Positions 57,510-64,000 of a DNA stretch of 64,000 nt are shown one piece after another. How positions within the stretch are numbered: position 1 is the first letter of the stretch; each line of letters begins with the position of its first letter. Source of the stretch: an uncultured Eubacteriales bacterium (lineage in GTDB: Bacteria; Bacillota; Clostridia; Oscillospirales; Oscillospiraceae); NCBI GenBank assembly GCA_900549485.1, contig UROG01000004.1, positions 17,877 through 81,876 on the forward strand, given 5' to 3'. The notes under the pieces are model-generated. The model did no database searches, was not told where the DNA came from, and saw only the letters and a list, made by a program, of their open reading frames with translations. A program made the translations under genes and the position numbers.

Positions 57510-58091
57510 TCACTTTTTCAAGACTATTTCAATTCCGCTGAGGATGGCTTCAAGCTCGGGAGCATCGGGAAGCTCCTCAAATTTGAGCTCGCTGTCGTCG
57601 GCAAGCATGACGGTTATAAGCAGATAGGTATACTCATCCACCGGCAGGCAATTATAAATGCTGTCTCCCGCGACATAGCGGAAGCCGCCGGAAAACTCCG
57701 CATAGCCGGGACTGCTCTTTGCGTTATCACGGAGCTTTTCAAAATTATCTCCGGCGTAGAACGGAGCATATTCGATCTGCGCGTCAAAATCCGTGCCGCT
57801 GAGGATCGCGGCATGGGAATCGCTTGTCGGGCAGAGGAACTCCTCCTCGACGACGGCAAATTCAAACCTGTGCGGATCATACGTGACCTTCACGTCCACG
57901 GTCGCGGCGTCTTTGAAGCCGGAAACAAAGCTGTAAGTCCCCTGCGCCTGATTTTTGACCGCTTCCTGCGGTTCGGACTTTGCGCTTTCGCCCGCAGCGG
58001 GAGCGGCGTCTCCCTTTTTCCGTATGAGCAGCAGCGCGGCGGCGCCTGCGGCGGCAGCGGCGGCGGATATGAACAAGGCTTTTTTCTTCAT
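57510..58091 (-). CDS. Membrane-anchored or exported protein, unknown function (193 aa)
   Basis: I do not recognise the family. The protein starts MKKKALFISAAAAAAGAAAL, a basic end plus hydrophobic Ala-rich helix that would anchor or export it. A short Ala/Glu/Lys linker follows (about residues 30-50). The remaining 140 residues are acidic and beta-rich, with VDVKVTYDPHRFEFAVVEEE and CLPVDEYTYLLITVMLADDS. The ATG at 58091 follows GGAGGAAAATGCC. It lies between repeat elements on both sides and appears monocistronic. Confidence 0.65.
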   Translation of the reverse strand: MKKKALFISAAAAAAGAAALLLIRKKGDAAPAAGESAKSEPQEAVKNQAQGTYSFVSGFKDAATVDVKVTYDPHRFEFAVVEEEFLCPTSDSHAAILSGTDFDAQIEYAPFYAGDNFEKLRDNAKSSPGYAEFSGGFRYVAGDSIYNCLPVDEYTYLLITVMLADDSELKFEELPDAPELEAILSGIEIVLKK

Positions 58092-58197
58092 GGCATTTTC
58101 CTCCGTTTTTTTACTTTGCTGCATTATATCATGATCATCGCCGCATTGTAAATGCGCTTTTTTATGCCGAACCCGCATCCGTGTACATTAAAGACCG

Positions 58198-58297
58198 CAG
58201 ACTGTCAAAAAACCATGTTTTAAAGTCAGATAACAGAGCAGTGGGGGAGCTTGAGGGGGCAAGGCCCACCTCAAATCGGATAAACCGCCGTCGAGAG
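58198..58297 (+). repeat. 100-bp intergenic repeat, copy B
   Basis: This is the partner of 15743-15842 (95 of 100 identical, same orientation). In this copy the outer stem reads GTGGG (58241-58245) / CCCAC (58265-58269), so the base change on one side is matched on the other. It is followed after three bases by the palindrome at 58301-58334. Together they run from TGTCAAAAAAC (58203) to TTTTTTTGAC (58333). Confidence 0.9.
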
Positions 58298-58300
58298 CTC

Positions 58301-58334
58301 AGTCAAAAAAGTCCTTGCAGGACTTTTTTTGACT
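58301..58334 (-). terminator. Terminator of the methylase-helicase cassette (TGTCAAAAAA palindrome)
   Basis: AGTCAAAAAAGTCC pairs with GGACTTTTTTTGACT around TTGCA. It overlaps the stop codon of the helicase gene, and its T-runs on both strands make it a bidirectional terminator. The same core occurs at 15904-15944 and 55623-55663. Confidence 0.8.
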
Positions 58335-61300
58335 ATCTGAGACCGAACAGCTTGCGCATTTGCGCCTCCAACGTACCTTTCTTTGCGTATTCCAGAGTAT
58401 CGCAGAGGCGGATATTGTTTTTCTCGATGCTTATCATGTCGCTGAATCCGAGGATGTACCGCAGGCAGATCCGATATATGATCTCCGTCGGAGCGCATCC
58501 GAATACCTGCTTGGCAAAGATGTGATTCAGCCTTTCGGCATCATCGGGATACAACGCTTTCATTCGCTTGCTCTGATAGAGCCGTGTCACGATCTCCGTA
58601 ACATACATTCCAGACTTCATATAGAGGTCGGCAAATGTCGCATCAGGATCATCAAAGCAGCCGGGGTTTTCCTGCTCAAGCCTGTCCACCATGTCCTTAA
58701 CGACTTTTTTCGGCGTAAATATCTGGTTCGTGCGCTGGGGAGGAATAAAATCAAAGATGTCTCCCTTGTGGTCTGGCTCAAAATAGTTTGCAAGTTCGGT
58801 ACGCTTTTTCATAAACTCCTGCACGGCATCGTTGAACACGACTTCGTCAAACAGGTGTCCGTCAAAGTGCTTCTGTTCACCGTTTTCAGACACATAGTCG
58901 CCGCCGTCGCGCAGCATACGGAACTGGTCAAGCGTCACGCCCTGCCCATTCTGCGGATTGGCGGTGACCTCCCAGAATACCTCGTCCGGCACAAGGGTGT
59001 CAAAGTTCGCAAGCGTGGTATTCTCATCGCCATAAGCCATGAGGAATGCCGGGATCGTACGAGAGAAACCGCGCAGATGGTCGCGGACGCTGCCCTCGAT
59101 AGAATCCTTTTCCGCATTCAGCTTTTCGGTTTCTACCGTTTCGACGATGGTTTCCGCAGCTTTTTTCACCGTCTCATCGCTATGGAGTTTCCTGCTGATG
59201 TTGTCGACCATATCACGGTAGCCCTGGAGACGCCTTGCGGCATACTCTTCATCAATTTGCGTGATCTCCGCCATTGTGGCTCCGGATTGCTGTGCCTCCT
59301 GGATTCTGTCTTCGCGCTCTTTGGCAAGCTGATGATCCCGAATCGTGTAATCGCCGTACTCACGGGTTACGACGGTATCTGTTGTTTCCTGTATTCTGCG
59401 TTCCAACTGTTTCTGAGTTGACTTTTTCAAATCGCCGCCATACTGCGCTCTTGCGGAGTCCATAAGTGTGTCCGCGATCGGCCTTGAGAACTGTTCGCGG
59501 AGCGTTTTTAACTCATCCTTCTTGGGATTCGGCGTCAGTTCCACATTTCTCTGGATCTCCTCCACGGCTGACGCCAGCTGATCCTCAACATCCGCATAAA
59601 CCTTATCCCCAAATAGTTCGCTTGCCGTTCCGATGATTTGTTCTCTCGGAATTTCAACCTCGCCGTTCTCGTTCAGGTTAAGTGCGCCTGCCGTAGTCTC
59701 ATCCACAGCCGCAGGAACAAGTGCCTTCGGTTCTTCGATTGCCTGCATATTGTTGATGATGTCAATGATCTCCTTCGGTGCTCCGAAAATACCGCCGATA
59801 TTCGCAAACAGGAAGTTCGACATAAAGCCGCGCTCGACGACCTCTCTTGCGTGGATATGGCGCGGGATCGTGAGAACCTTTTCTGCATCAAGCTCTATCA
59901 TAGAGCCTTCATCATCTTCACCGTAAACCGGGAAGAAGTTCAAAAGCTCTCTGACGTGCTGCTTGCGGCTGTCAAAGTCGCCCTTGTCGCCGGAGGTTTC
60001 CGGAATCAGGTCATTGGCGAACTGCTCAAAAATCGTAAGGGTACGGGCAGGATCGAAATCGAACACATAGGCGTTCTGTTTTCTGTAGGAATTACCATCT
60101 TTATCATGAAACAGGCACGGATTCTGCGCGCGGAAAGCCGCCTGCATATAGAGAGCCGGACTCGCCATATTGGACAGCATAAGAACCGCCGTCCATTCGG
60201 GGATCGTTACGCCGGTAGTCAGCTGCCCCACGGATAAAGTGATGGTTTTATCGTGTTCCGAGATCGCCTTTGTGACCTTGTCGAATGACTTCTCGTTCTC
60301 ATCGTCATCATCTAATTTCCCGTCACCCGCCGCAAAGATGATCTCGTAGTCCTTGAATATCGGATGGAGCTTCAGCTTTTTGGCCAGAGCCTTTGCGCTG
60401 GCGACTCGATTCAAAATCCAGAAGGTGTGCTTCAGTTCGTCCCGCAGTTCGGGCGTTGAGAACGGAAACTTGTCCTGCTGTGTCATAGCGTCAAGGAACT
60501 TATCCACATCCGTGTCATGCACAAACTTCCCGGACTCGTTCGTCTTGAAAAATTCGTTCAGGTCAAAGGCGAATTCTTCAATATCATCATCCGCAAGCTC
60601 GATACCTTTTCTCACTCTGTCGCGGACAATGTCGGACATCTGATAGGTAAAAAGGGACAGTCTGGGCAGCTTGGCATAGGGGTTCTCGATCTCGCTGGAA
60701 GCATCCCAGTCACGCTTCTTTTTCTGCTCATCGGCATACGTCCAGTTGTAGATGGCGCTCTCCGGGAACTTGTCATTCGCCAGCGCCTTAAACGGTGTGC
60801 CGGAAAGATGCAGCGTCCACTTGCGGCGGATATGGTTAAAGGCAGTGTCGGTCTTATAGGTATCGACGCCCTCGTGCGCTTCATCCACAATGAGGACATC
60901 CCATGTCAGCCCTTTCTCTGCGCTGAGTTCCGACAGCTTATCAAAGCGTCCGCCGAAATAGATGGAGCCCTTCAAATCCTGGAGACTGACAAATTCAATG
61001 CAGCCCTTTGTGTTCTCATTGAGCTTTGCTATGTATTCCTCTCGGCTGTAAACAAACTTTCTGTCCTTGATTCCGTCCACATTACTGACAAAGAGATAGC
61101 CGGACTGCGGGCCGAAAAAGGTCTCATAATCCTGATACCAGGAATTTGCAATCGCCGGACGGTTCGTCACGATGAGAATACTTTTTGCGCCGAGCTTCAT
61201 GCACAAGTCATAGGCGGACAGGGTTTTACCGAAGCGAGGCTTTGCGTTCCAGAGGAATTCGGCATTCTCACGACTGCGGAAATAATCCGCTGTCCTCTGC

Positions 61301-61713
61301 ACAGCCTCCGCCTGTTCTTCACGGAGCCTGTACGGAATCACCGCATCGGCGTCATCCTCCGACACCACACCGTGATTCTGCGTGAAGTCGATAAAATTAC
61401 CGCGGGCGGCTGTCGGCTCGATCCGGAACCACTCCGTCCCGGCCTCGCGGGAAATACCGAGCTTCTTCAGGTAAGCGTGGAAGTCCTTATCCGTAAATGT
61501 CCCGTACGGCTCTGTCATATAGGCGGCACGCATTGCCCACCAGGTCTTGTGCGCGACACCCACCGTGTGGGTCTGCTCGTTGATACGGGTCTCCACATCC
61601 CGCTCGGTAAAGCCGATCTTCGTCCAGCCGTCATGTACCGGTACTCCGGGAGTGGTATAGGCATAGCACTGCGGAACGACCTTTGAGGCTGTTTTGATCT
61701 GAATCGCTGCCAT
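58333..61713 (-). CDS. GIY-YIG-like/SF2 helicase/methylase-motif restriction protein
   Basis: A 1126-residue multidomain protein. Residues about 15-80 resemble a T5orf172/GIY-YIG nuclease-type domain (CYAYTTPG, WTKIGFTERDVETRINEQ). Residues about 120-560 are an SF2 helicase: PRFGKT (159-164, Walker A, with Arg-Phe in place of the usual Gly-Ser type), DEAH (277-280), SGTP (304-307) and QAAFRAQNP (motif VI). Residues about 680-920 are helical. The end (about 1015-1126) has NQIFTPKKVVKDMVD and DLYMKSGMYVTEIV, like motif I of N6-adenine methylases. It is probably the restriction subunit. It starts in a TAATG overlap with the preceding methylase gene. Confidence 0.82.
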   Translation of the reverse strand: MAAIQIKTASKVVPQCYAYTTPGVPVHDGWTKIGFTERDVETRINEQTHTVGVAHKTWWAMRAAYMTEPYGTFTDKDFHAYLKKLGISREAGTEWFRIEPTAARGNFIDFTQNHGVVSEDDADAVIPYRLREEQAEAVQRTADYFRSRENAEFLWNAKPRFGKTLSAYDLCMKLGAKSILIVTNRPAIANSWYQDYETFFGPQSGYLFVSNVDGIKDRKFVYSREEYIAKLNENTKGCIEFVSLQDLKGSIYFGGRFDKLSELSAEKGLTWDVLIVDEAHEGVDTYKTDTAFNHIRRKWTLHLSGTPFKALANDKFPESAIYNWTYADEQKKKRDWDASSEIENPYAKLPRLSLFTYQMSDIVRDRVRKGIELADDDIEEFAFDLNEFFKTNESGKFVHDTDVDKFLDAMTQQDKFPFSTPELRDELKHTFWILNRVASAKALAKKLKLHPIFKDYEIIFAAGDGKLDDDDENEKSFDKVTKAISEHDKTITLSVGQLTTGVTIPEWTAVLMLSNMASPALYMQAAFRAQNPCLFHDKDGNSYRKQNAYVFDFDPARTLTIFEQFANDLIPETSGDKGDFDSRKQHVRELLNFFPVYGEDDEGSMIELDAEKVLTIPRHIHAREVVERGFMSNFLFANIGGIFGAPKEIIDIINNMQAIEEPKALVPAAVDETTAGALNLNENGEVEIPREQIIGTASELFGDKVYADVEDQLASAVEEIQRNVELTPNPKKDELKTLREQFSRPIADTLMDSARAQYGGDLKKSTQKQLERRIQETTDTVVTREYGDYTIRDHQLAKEREDRIQEAQQSGATMAEITQIDEEYAARRLQGYRDMVDNISRKLHSDETVKKAAETIVETVETEKLNAEKDSIEGSVRDHLRGFSRTIPAFLMAYGDENTTLANFDTLVPDEVFWEVTANPQNGQGVTLDQFRMLRDGGDYVSENGEQKHFDGHLFDEVVFNDAVQEFMKKRTELANYFEPDHKGDIFDFIPPQRTNQIFTPKKVVKDMVDRLEQENPGCFDDPDATFADLYMKSGMYVTEIVTRLYQSKRMKALYPDDAERLNHIFAKQVFGCAPTEIIYRICLRYILGFSDMISIEKNNIRLCDTLEYAKKGTLEAQMRKLFGLR

Positions 61714-62747
61714 TATGCCATCTCCTTTACATGAGATTCTATAAACTCGATCTCCTTTTCGTCCAAGCCATACTTGCGATACAGCTGTAAGTCAATCTCG
61801 TGAATCGACTTTGACCAGTCGATGTCGGAGTCAGGAGTGAAGTTTTGGAGGGGGATCATAGCCCAAACTGACGGAGGGCAATGTTGCGTAACCTTCTTTA
61901 TACCAAGTAATGCACGGAAGAACTTTGTTTTCAAGTATGTACACAAATTGGTTGGTTCCGTTTCACTTTCAAATTGACCCGCACTCAAAAATGTATCTGC
62001 ACTTCCATCATTCGGCAATCCTAAAGTGGGTTCTGTTAATGTTTCGCCAAACTGACCGCTATTATTTGCTTCAGGAAGAAAAAGGTTGTACTTGTCAAGA
62101 TACGGATTTTCCACAATATATGAACGGTCTATATACCGATACTCTCTTTTGCCGCCAACACGCCCTAAGAAACGAATAGCCCCCTCAAATGCATTGGTTT
62201 TAAACACAGTCGGCAATTTGGACATGACGCTGGATACTATTTTAGCTCCAGTACCCGCACCTTGTGCGCCTTCTATTTCAGGATGTTCCGCAAAAAATTT
62301 CTCTGAAAATCTATAAAGCCCTTGCGATGCAATGATTGTATTAAGCCGTGGACGAGACTGCTCAATATTATTAACCTTATGGATAATATCATTTAACTCT
62401 GGATAAGAAGTAAATGTGTCTATTGCACCGTAATTTTTAGCTTCATCGTGATATGTGATTGCAACTCCGCCTTTAATGTCCGTGTTTGGAAACACTTTTG
62501 TTGCGTCGCTTTCGTAGTGCATCACTTTGAGATGCGGATCATTTAACATTTTTCTATTCCATGCTTTGGGCGTCTGACCAGCATTAAACAAAAAACGTGC
62601 GGGGGTAATCAGCTCGACCTTTTCGGCAACAACATAAGAAGCATCAATAAACTGATTATAAACCGGGTTGGCTCGGTCGCCTTGAGCCTGTGTATCCTCT
62701 TGATACGGCGGATTACCTATCACATAATCAAACAGTTTCTTTCCCAT
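61713..62747 (-). CDS. N6-adenine DNA methyltransferase, NPPY half with target-recognition region
   Basis: A 344-residue protein that starts almost at the catalytic motif: FDYVIGNPPYQED, with NPPY at residues 12-15 (motif IV of N6-adenine methylases). Downstream, VELITPARFLFNAGQTPKAW, FPNTDIKGGVAITYHD and SDIDWSKSIHEIDLQLYRKY are typical of Eco57I-like methylase C-terminal halves. It lacks SAM-binding motif I, which is in the preceding gene. Its middle is markedly AT-richer than its neighbours. The start follows AAGGAG and lies in the same frame as the upstream gene, after one TGA and one sense codon. Confidence 0.82.
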   Translation of the reverse strand: MGKKLFDYVIGNPPYQEDTQAQGDRANPVYNQFIDASYVVAEKVELITPARFLFNAGQTPKAWNRKMLNDPHLKVMHYESDATKVFPNTDIKGGVAITYHDEAKNYGAIDTFTSYPELNDIIHKVNNIEQSRPRLNTIIASQGLYRFSEKFFAEHPEIEGAQGAGTGAKIVSSVMSKLPTVFKTNAFEGAIRFLGRVGGKREYRYIDRSYIVENPYLDKYNLFLPEANNSGQFGETLTEPTLGLPNDGSADTFLSAGQFESETEPTNLCTYLKTKFFRALLGIKKVTQHCPPSVWAMIPLQNFTPDSDIDWSKSIHEIDLQLYRKYGLDEKEIEFIESHVKEMA

Positions 62748-62750
62748 AAC

Positions 62751-63689
62751 TCACATCTCCTTCAGCTTTTTGAAAAGTATGGAGTTTTTGCTTCTCCAGT
62801 CGAATATCCTGCACGGCACGGCTTCCGGCGCATCGTCTTTTTCGTCACCCATATCCCCGAACATATCAAAGAGCGTAATCTGACGAAACTCCTCGTACGG
62901 CTTTCCGAGCGGGACGGTATCCTTCAGCCCGTCCATCTGCCAGATGTTCCAGGCGATTTTGTTCGCCAGCTCTTCAAGGAGCTTGCCGTCCGGCTGCCGT
63001 TCCCAGCGCTCCTCGTAGTAATCCGTAAAGGTTAGGAGCAGATTGATTCTCGCAATGAGAACATTGTCGCCCTGATACTCATATCCGTAGCAGGCCTCAA
63101 ATGCCCGGAGCGTCCATTTTAGCCAGTCCACATAGTCTTCCGTATTCTCGTTTACGATGCGCAGCTTTCGGTCAAGCATTCCGATGCGCCGTATCGGCGG
63201 GACGATCAGTTCTCCCGTTGATACATCGTACCGGGAGACAAGGTACGGAGCCTCTCCGCAGGTGATCTCAAGCCGGCGGGAGTCCACATAGTGCTGCCAC
63301 TTCTTTTTTTTCGGAAATTCGATCTTCCCCTCCGACACCGTCCAGCTATGGTCGCTGTTTTCCGTGTTGAACACGCCGCGGCGCCCGAACCAGTCCTCAT
63401 CGCAATGATTGTTCATCTGATTGCAAAGCCATGCGGGCGTGAACACCTCCGCTTTCTTCCGCGTCCGCTGCGCCTGCGCCTCCTGCGATTTCTGGATGCG
63501 GGGTCGGATGAGATCGGTTCGGCGTAAAAGGGCGTCTGCGTCCAGCTGCACCTTGTCCGTGAATTCTTCGCCAAGTTCCGCATAAGTGTCAGTCGCCCAT
63601 ATGATGTTCTTTTTCGTCGTTTTATCCTGAAGCAGCACATCCAGCACCTGCATGACCGGATAGCTGCTGATATCAATTAGTTTTTCCAC
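62751..63689 (-). CDS. N6-adenine DNA methyltransferase, SAM-binding half
   Basis: A 312-residue protein with the N-terminal motifs of Eco57I-like adenine methylases: KKAEVFTPAWLCNQMNNH (FTP at residues 83-85), LEITCGEAPYLVSRYDVSTG (motif I, Glu141 onward), RRIGMLDRKLRIVNEN and YQGDNVLIARINLLLTFTD. The NPPY motif is missing because it lies in the next gene, so both products are needed for a complete enzyme. It ends FDWRSKNSILFKKLKEM. The start is a GTG after GGAGGG. It is first gene of the cassette. Confidence 0.82.
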   Translation of the reverse strand: MEKLIDISSYPVMQVLDVLLQDKTTKKNIIWATDTYAELGEEFTDKVQLDADALLRRTDLIRPRIQKSQEAQAQRTRKKAEVFTPAWLCNQMNNHCDEDWFGRRGVFNTENSDHSWTVSEGKIEFPKKKKWQHYVDSRRLEITCGEAPYLVSRYDVSTGELIVPPIRRIGMLDRKLRIVNENTEDYVDWLKWTLRAFEACYGYEYQGDNVLIARINLLLTFTDYYEERWERQPDGKLLEELANKIAWNIWQMDGLKDTVPLGKPYEEFRQITLFDMFGDMGDEKDDAPEAVPCRIFDWRSKNSILFKKLKEM

Positions 63690-64000
63690 AAGAGGAAGTC
63701 CCTCCTTTTACTCACGGCTCCCGATGTTCCCGCACAGCTTTCGGCGCTGACCAAATTCCCCGTTCCCCTTTATGCATGAGGTTTTCGGCGTAGAGTTTTT
63801 TGCCCGCAGGCAAAAAAATAGTTTTGATCGTTTTCTCCGGCGGCATGTACGTCGGAGAAAACTCTGAGTCTGACGGGAAACGGATCCGCGCCGGTTTTTT
63901 CGGGCGGATTTACGCCCGTACAGCGTTATTGCCCTTGACAATCCAGACAAGGATTGCCTGCGGTCAATGCCTTGTCCGGACAAAAATCCGCTCCGGAAAA
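63690..64000. other. Region upstream of the methylase cassette to the window edge (311 bp)
   Basis: No convincing gene was found. It contains a repeat block at 63793-63862. A 91-codon minus-strand frame (63708-63983) crosses that repeat and is very Arg-rich, so it is rejected. The sequence near the right edge has TTGTCCGG and GACAAGG motifs suggesting further inverted repeats cut by the edge. Confidence 0.5.
63793..63862 (+). repeat. 70-bp repeat block shared with 57.4 kb
   Basis: From GAGTTTTTTGCCCGCAGGCA to GTCGGAGAAAAC this block matches the minus strand of 57377-57444 with only a few differences. It holds the TTTTGCCCGCAGGCAAAA hairpin and the TTTTCTCCGGCGGCATGTAC / GTCGGAGAAAA hairpin. 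The latter also resembles the terminator at 5037-5069. Confidence 0.85.

Noticed and set aside
58360..59421. 353-codon plus-strand frame opposite the helicase gene (and another at 60517-61686)
   Set aside because: Both are mirror frames of the 1126-residue protein without family motifs.
63708..63983. 91-codon minus-strand frame upstream of the methylase genes
   Set aside because: It runs through the 63793-63862 repeat and is extremely Arg-rich, with no ribosome-binding site.

Overview
The window looks like chromosome of an anaerobic, low-GC-lineage Gram-positive bacterium (class Clostridia, probably an Oscillospiraceae/Ruminococcaceae-type gut anaerobe). This is inferred from the clostridial rnfCDGEAB order, the dgt-dnaG-rpoD and rimP-nusA-ylxR-ylxQ-infB-rbfA-nrnA-truB-ribF gene orders, a class B sortase, strong AGGAGG ribosome-binding sites, frequent GTG/TTG starts and a coding GC content that looks to be in the mid-50s. 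No rRNA, tRNA, CRISPR array, integrase or transposase gene was seen.

Layout. 1-4.8 kb: Rnf ferredoxin:NAD+ oxidoreductase operon (minus strand, rnfB cut by the window edge). 5-15 kb: one tight minus-strand transcription unit in which glycogen synthase and a GH13 alpha-glucan hydrolase are followed by three GtrII-type membrane glucosyltransferases and a GT-C mannosyltransferase-like protein. 15.2-25.9 kb: mixed single genes and short operons (small-multidrug-export family protein, acyltransferase, sortase B, SecG, DeoC, a two-OB-fold SSB-like protein, pyrimidine-nucleoside phosphorylase, a MazF-like toxin without visible antitoxin, a SDR reductase plus PlsC acyltransferase, and an S24-like protein). 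26.0-36.2 kb: a plus-strand island encoding a probable synthase-dependent exopolysaccharide system (GT2 synthase, integral membrane partner, beta-solenoid/LRR protein, DHHW-like protein, membrane-fused VTC protein, DUF4956, CotH kinase-like protein, and an alpha-helical glycosidase-like protein), preceded by a STAS protein. 36.2-44.4 kb: the translation-factor operon. 44.5-57.1 kb: acyltransferase, rpoD, dnaG, dgt, yigZ, hflX, a GT4 glycosyltransferase, tex and malQ. 57.5-63.7 kb: a small anchored protein, then a three-gene restriction-modification-like cassette: a DNA methyltransferase split into two adjacent in-frame genes, and a 1126-residue protein joining a GIY-YIG-like domain, an SF2 helicase and a second methylase-like segment.

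Scattered through the intergenic spaces (15.7, 39.3, 55.6, 57.3, 58.2 and 63.8 kb) is a family of modular palindromic repeats bounded by TGTCAAAAAA / TTTTTTGACA. Two 100-bp copies differ at five positions, two of which compensate each other in a predicted hairpin. One repeat sits inside the otherwise canonical infB-rbfA junction, and another is flanked by exact 30-bp copies of a terminator hairpin.

The best candidates for something little described are the exopolysaccharide island, the split-methylase/helicase cassette and the modular repeat family. Family assignments come from reading motifs; no database search was possible.
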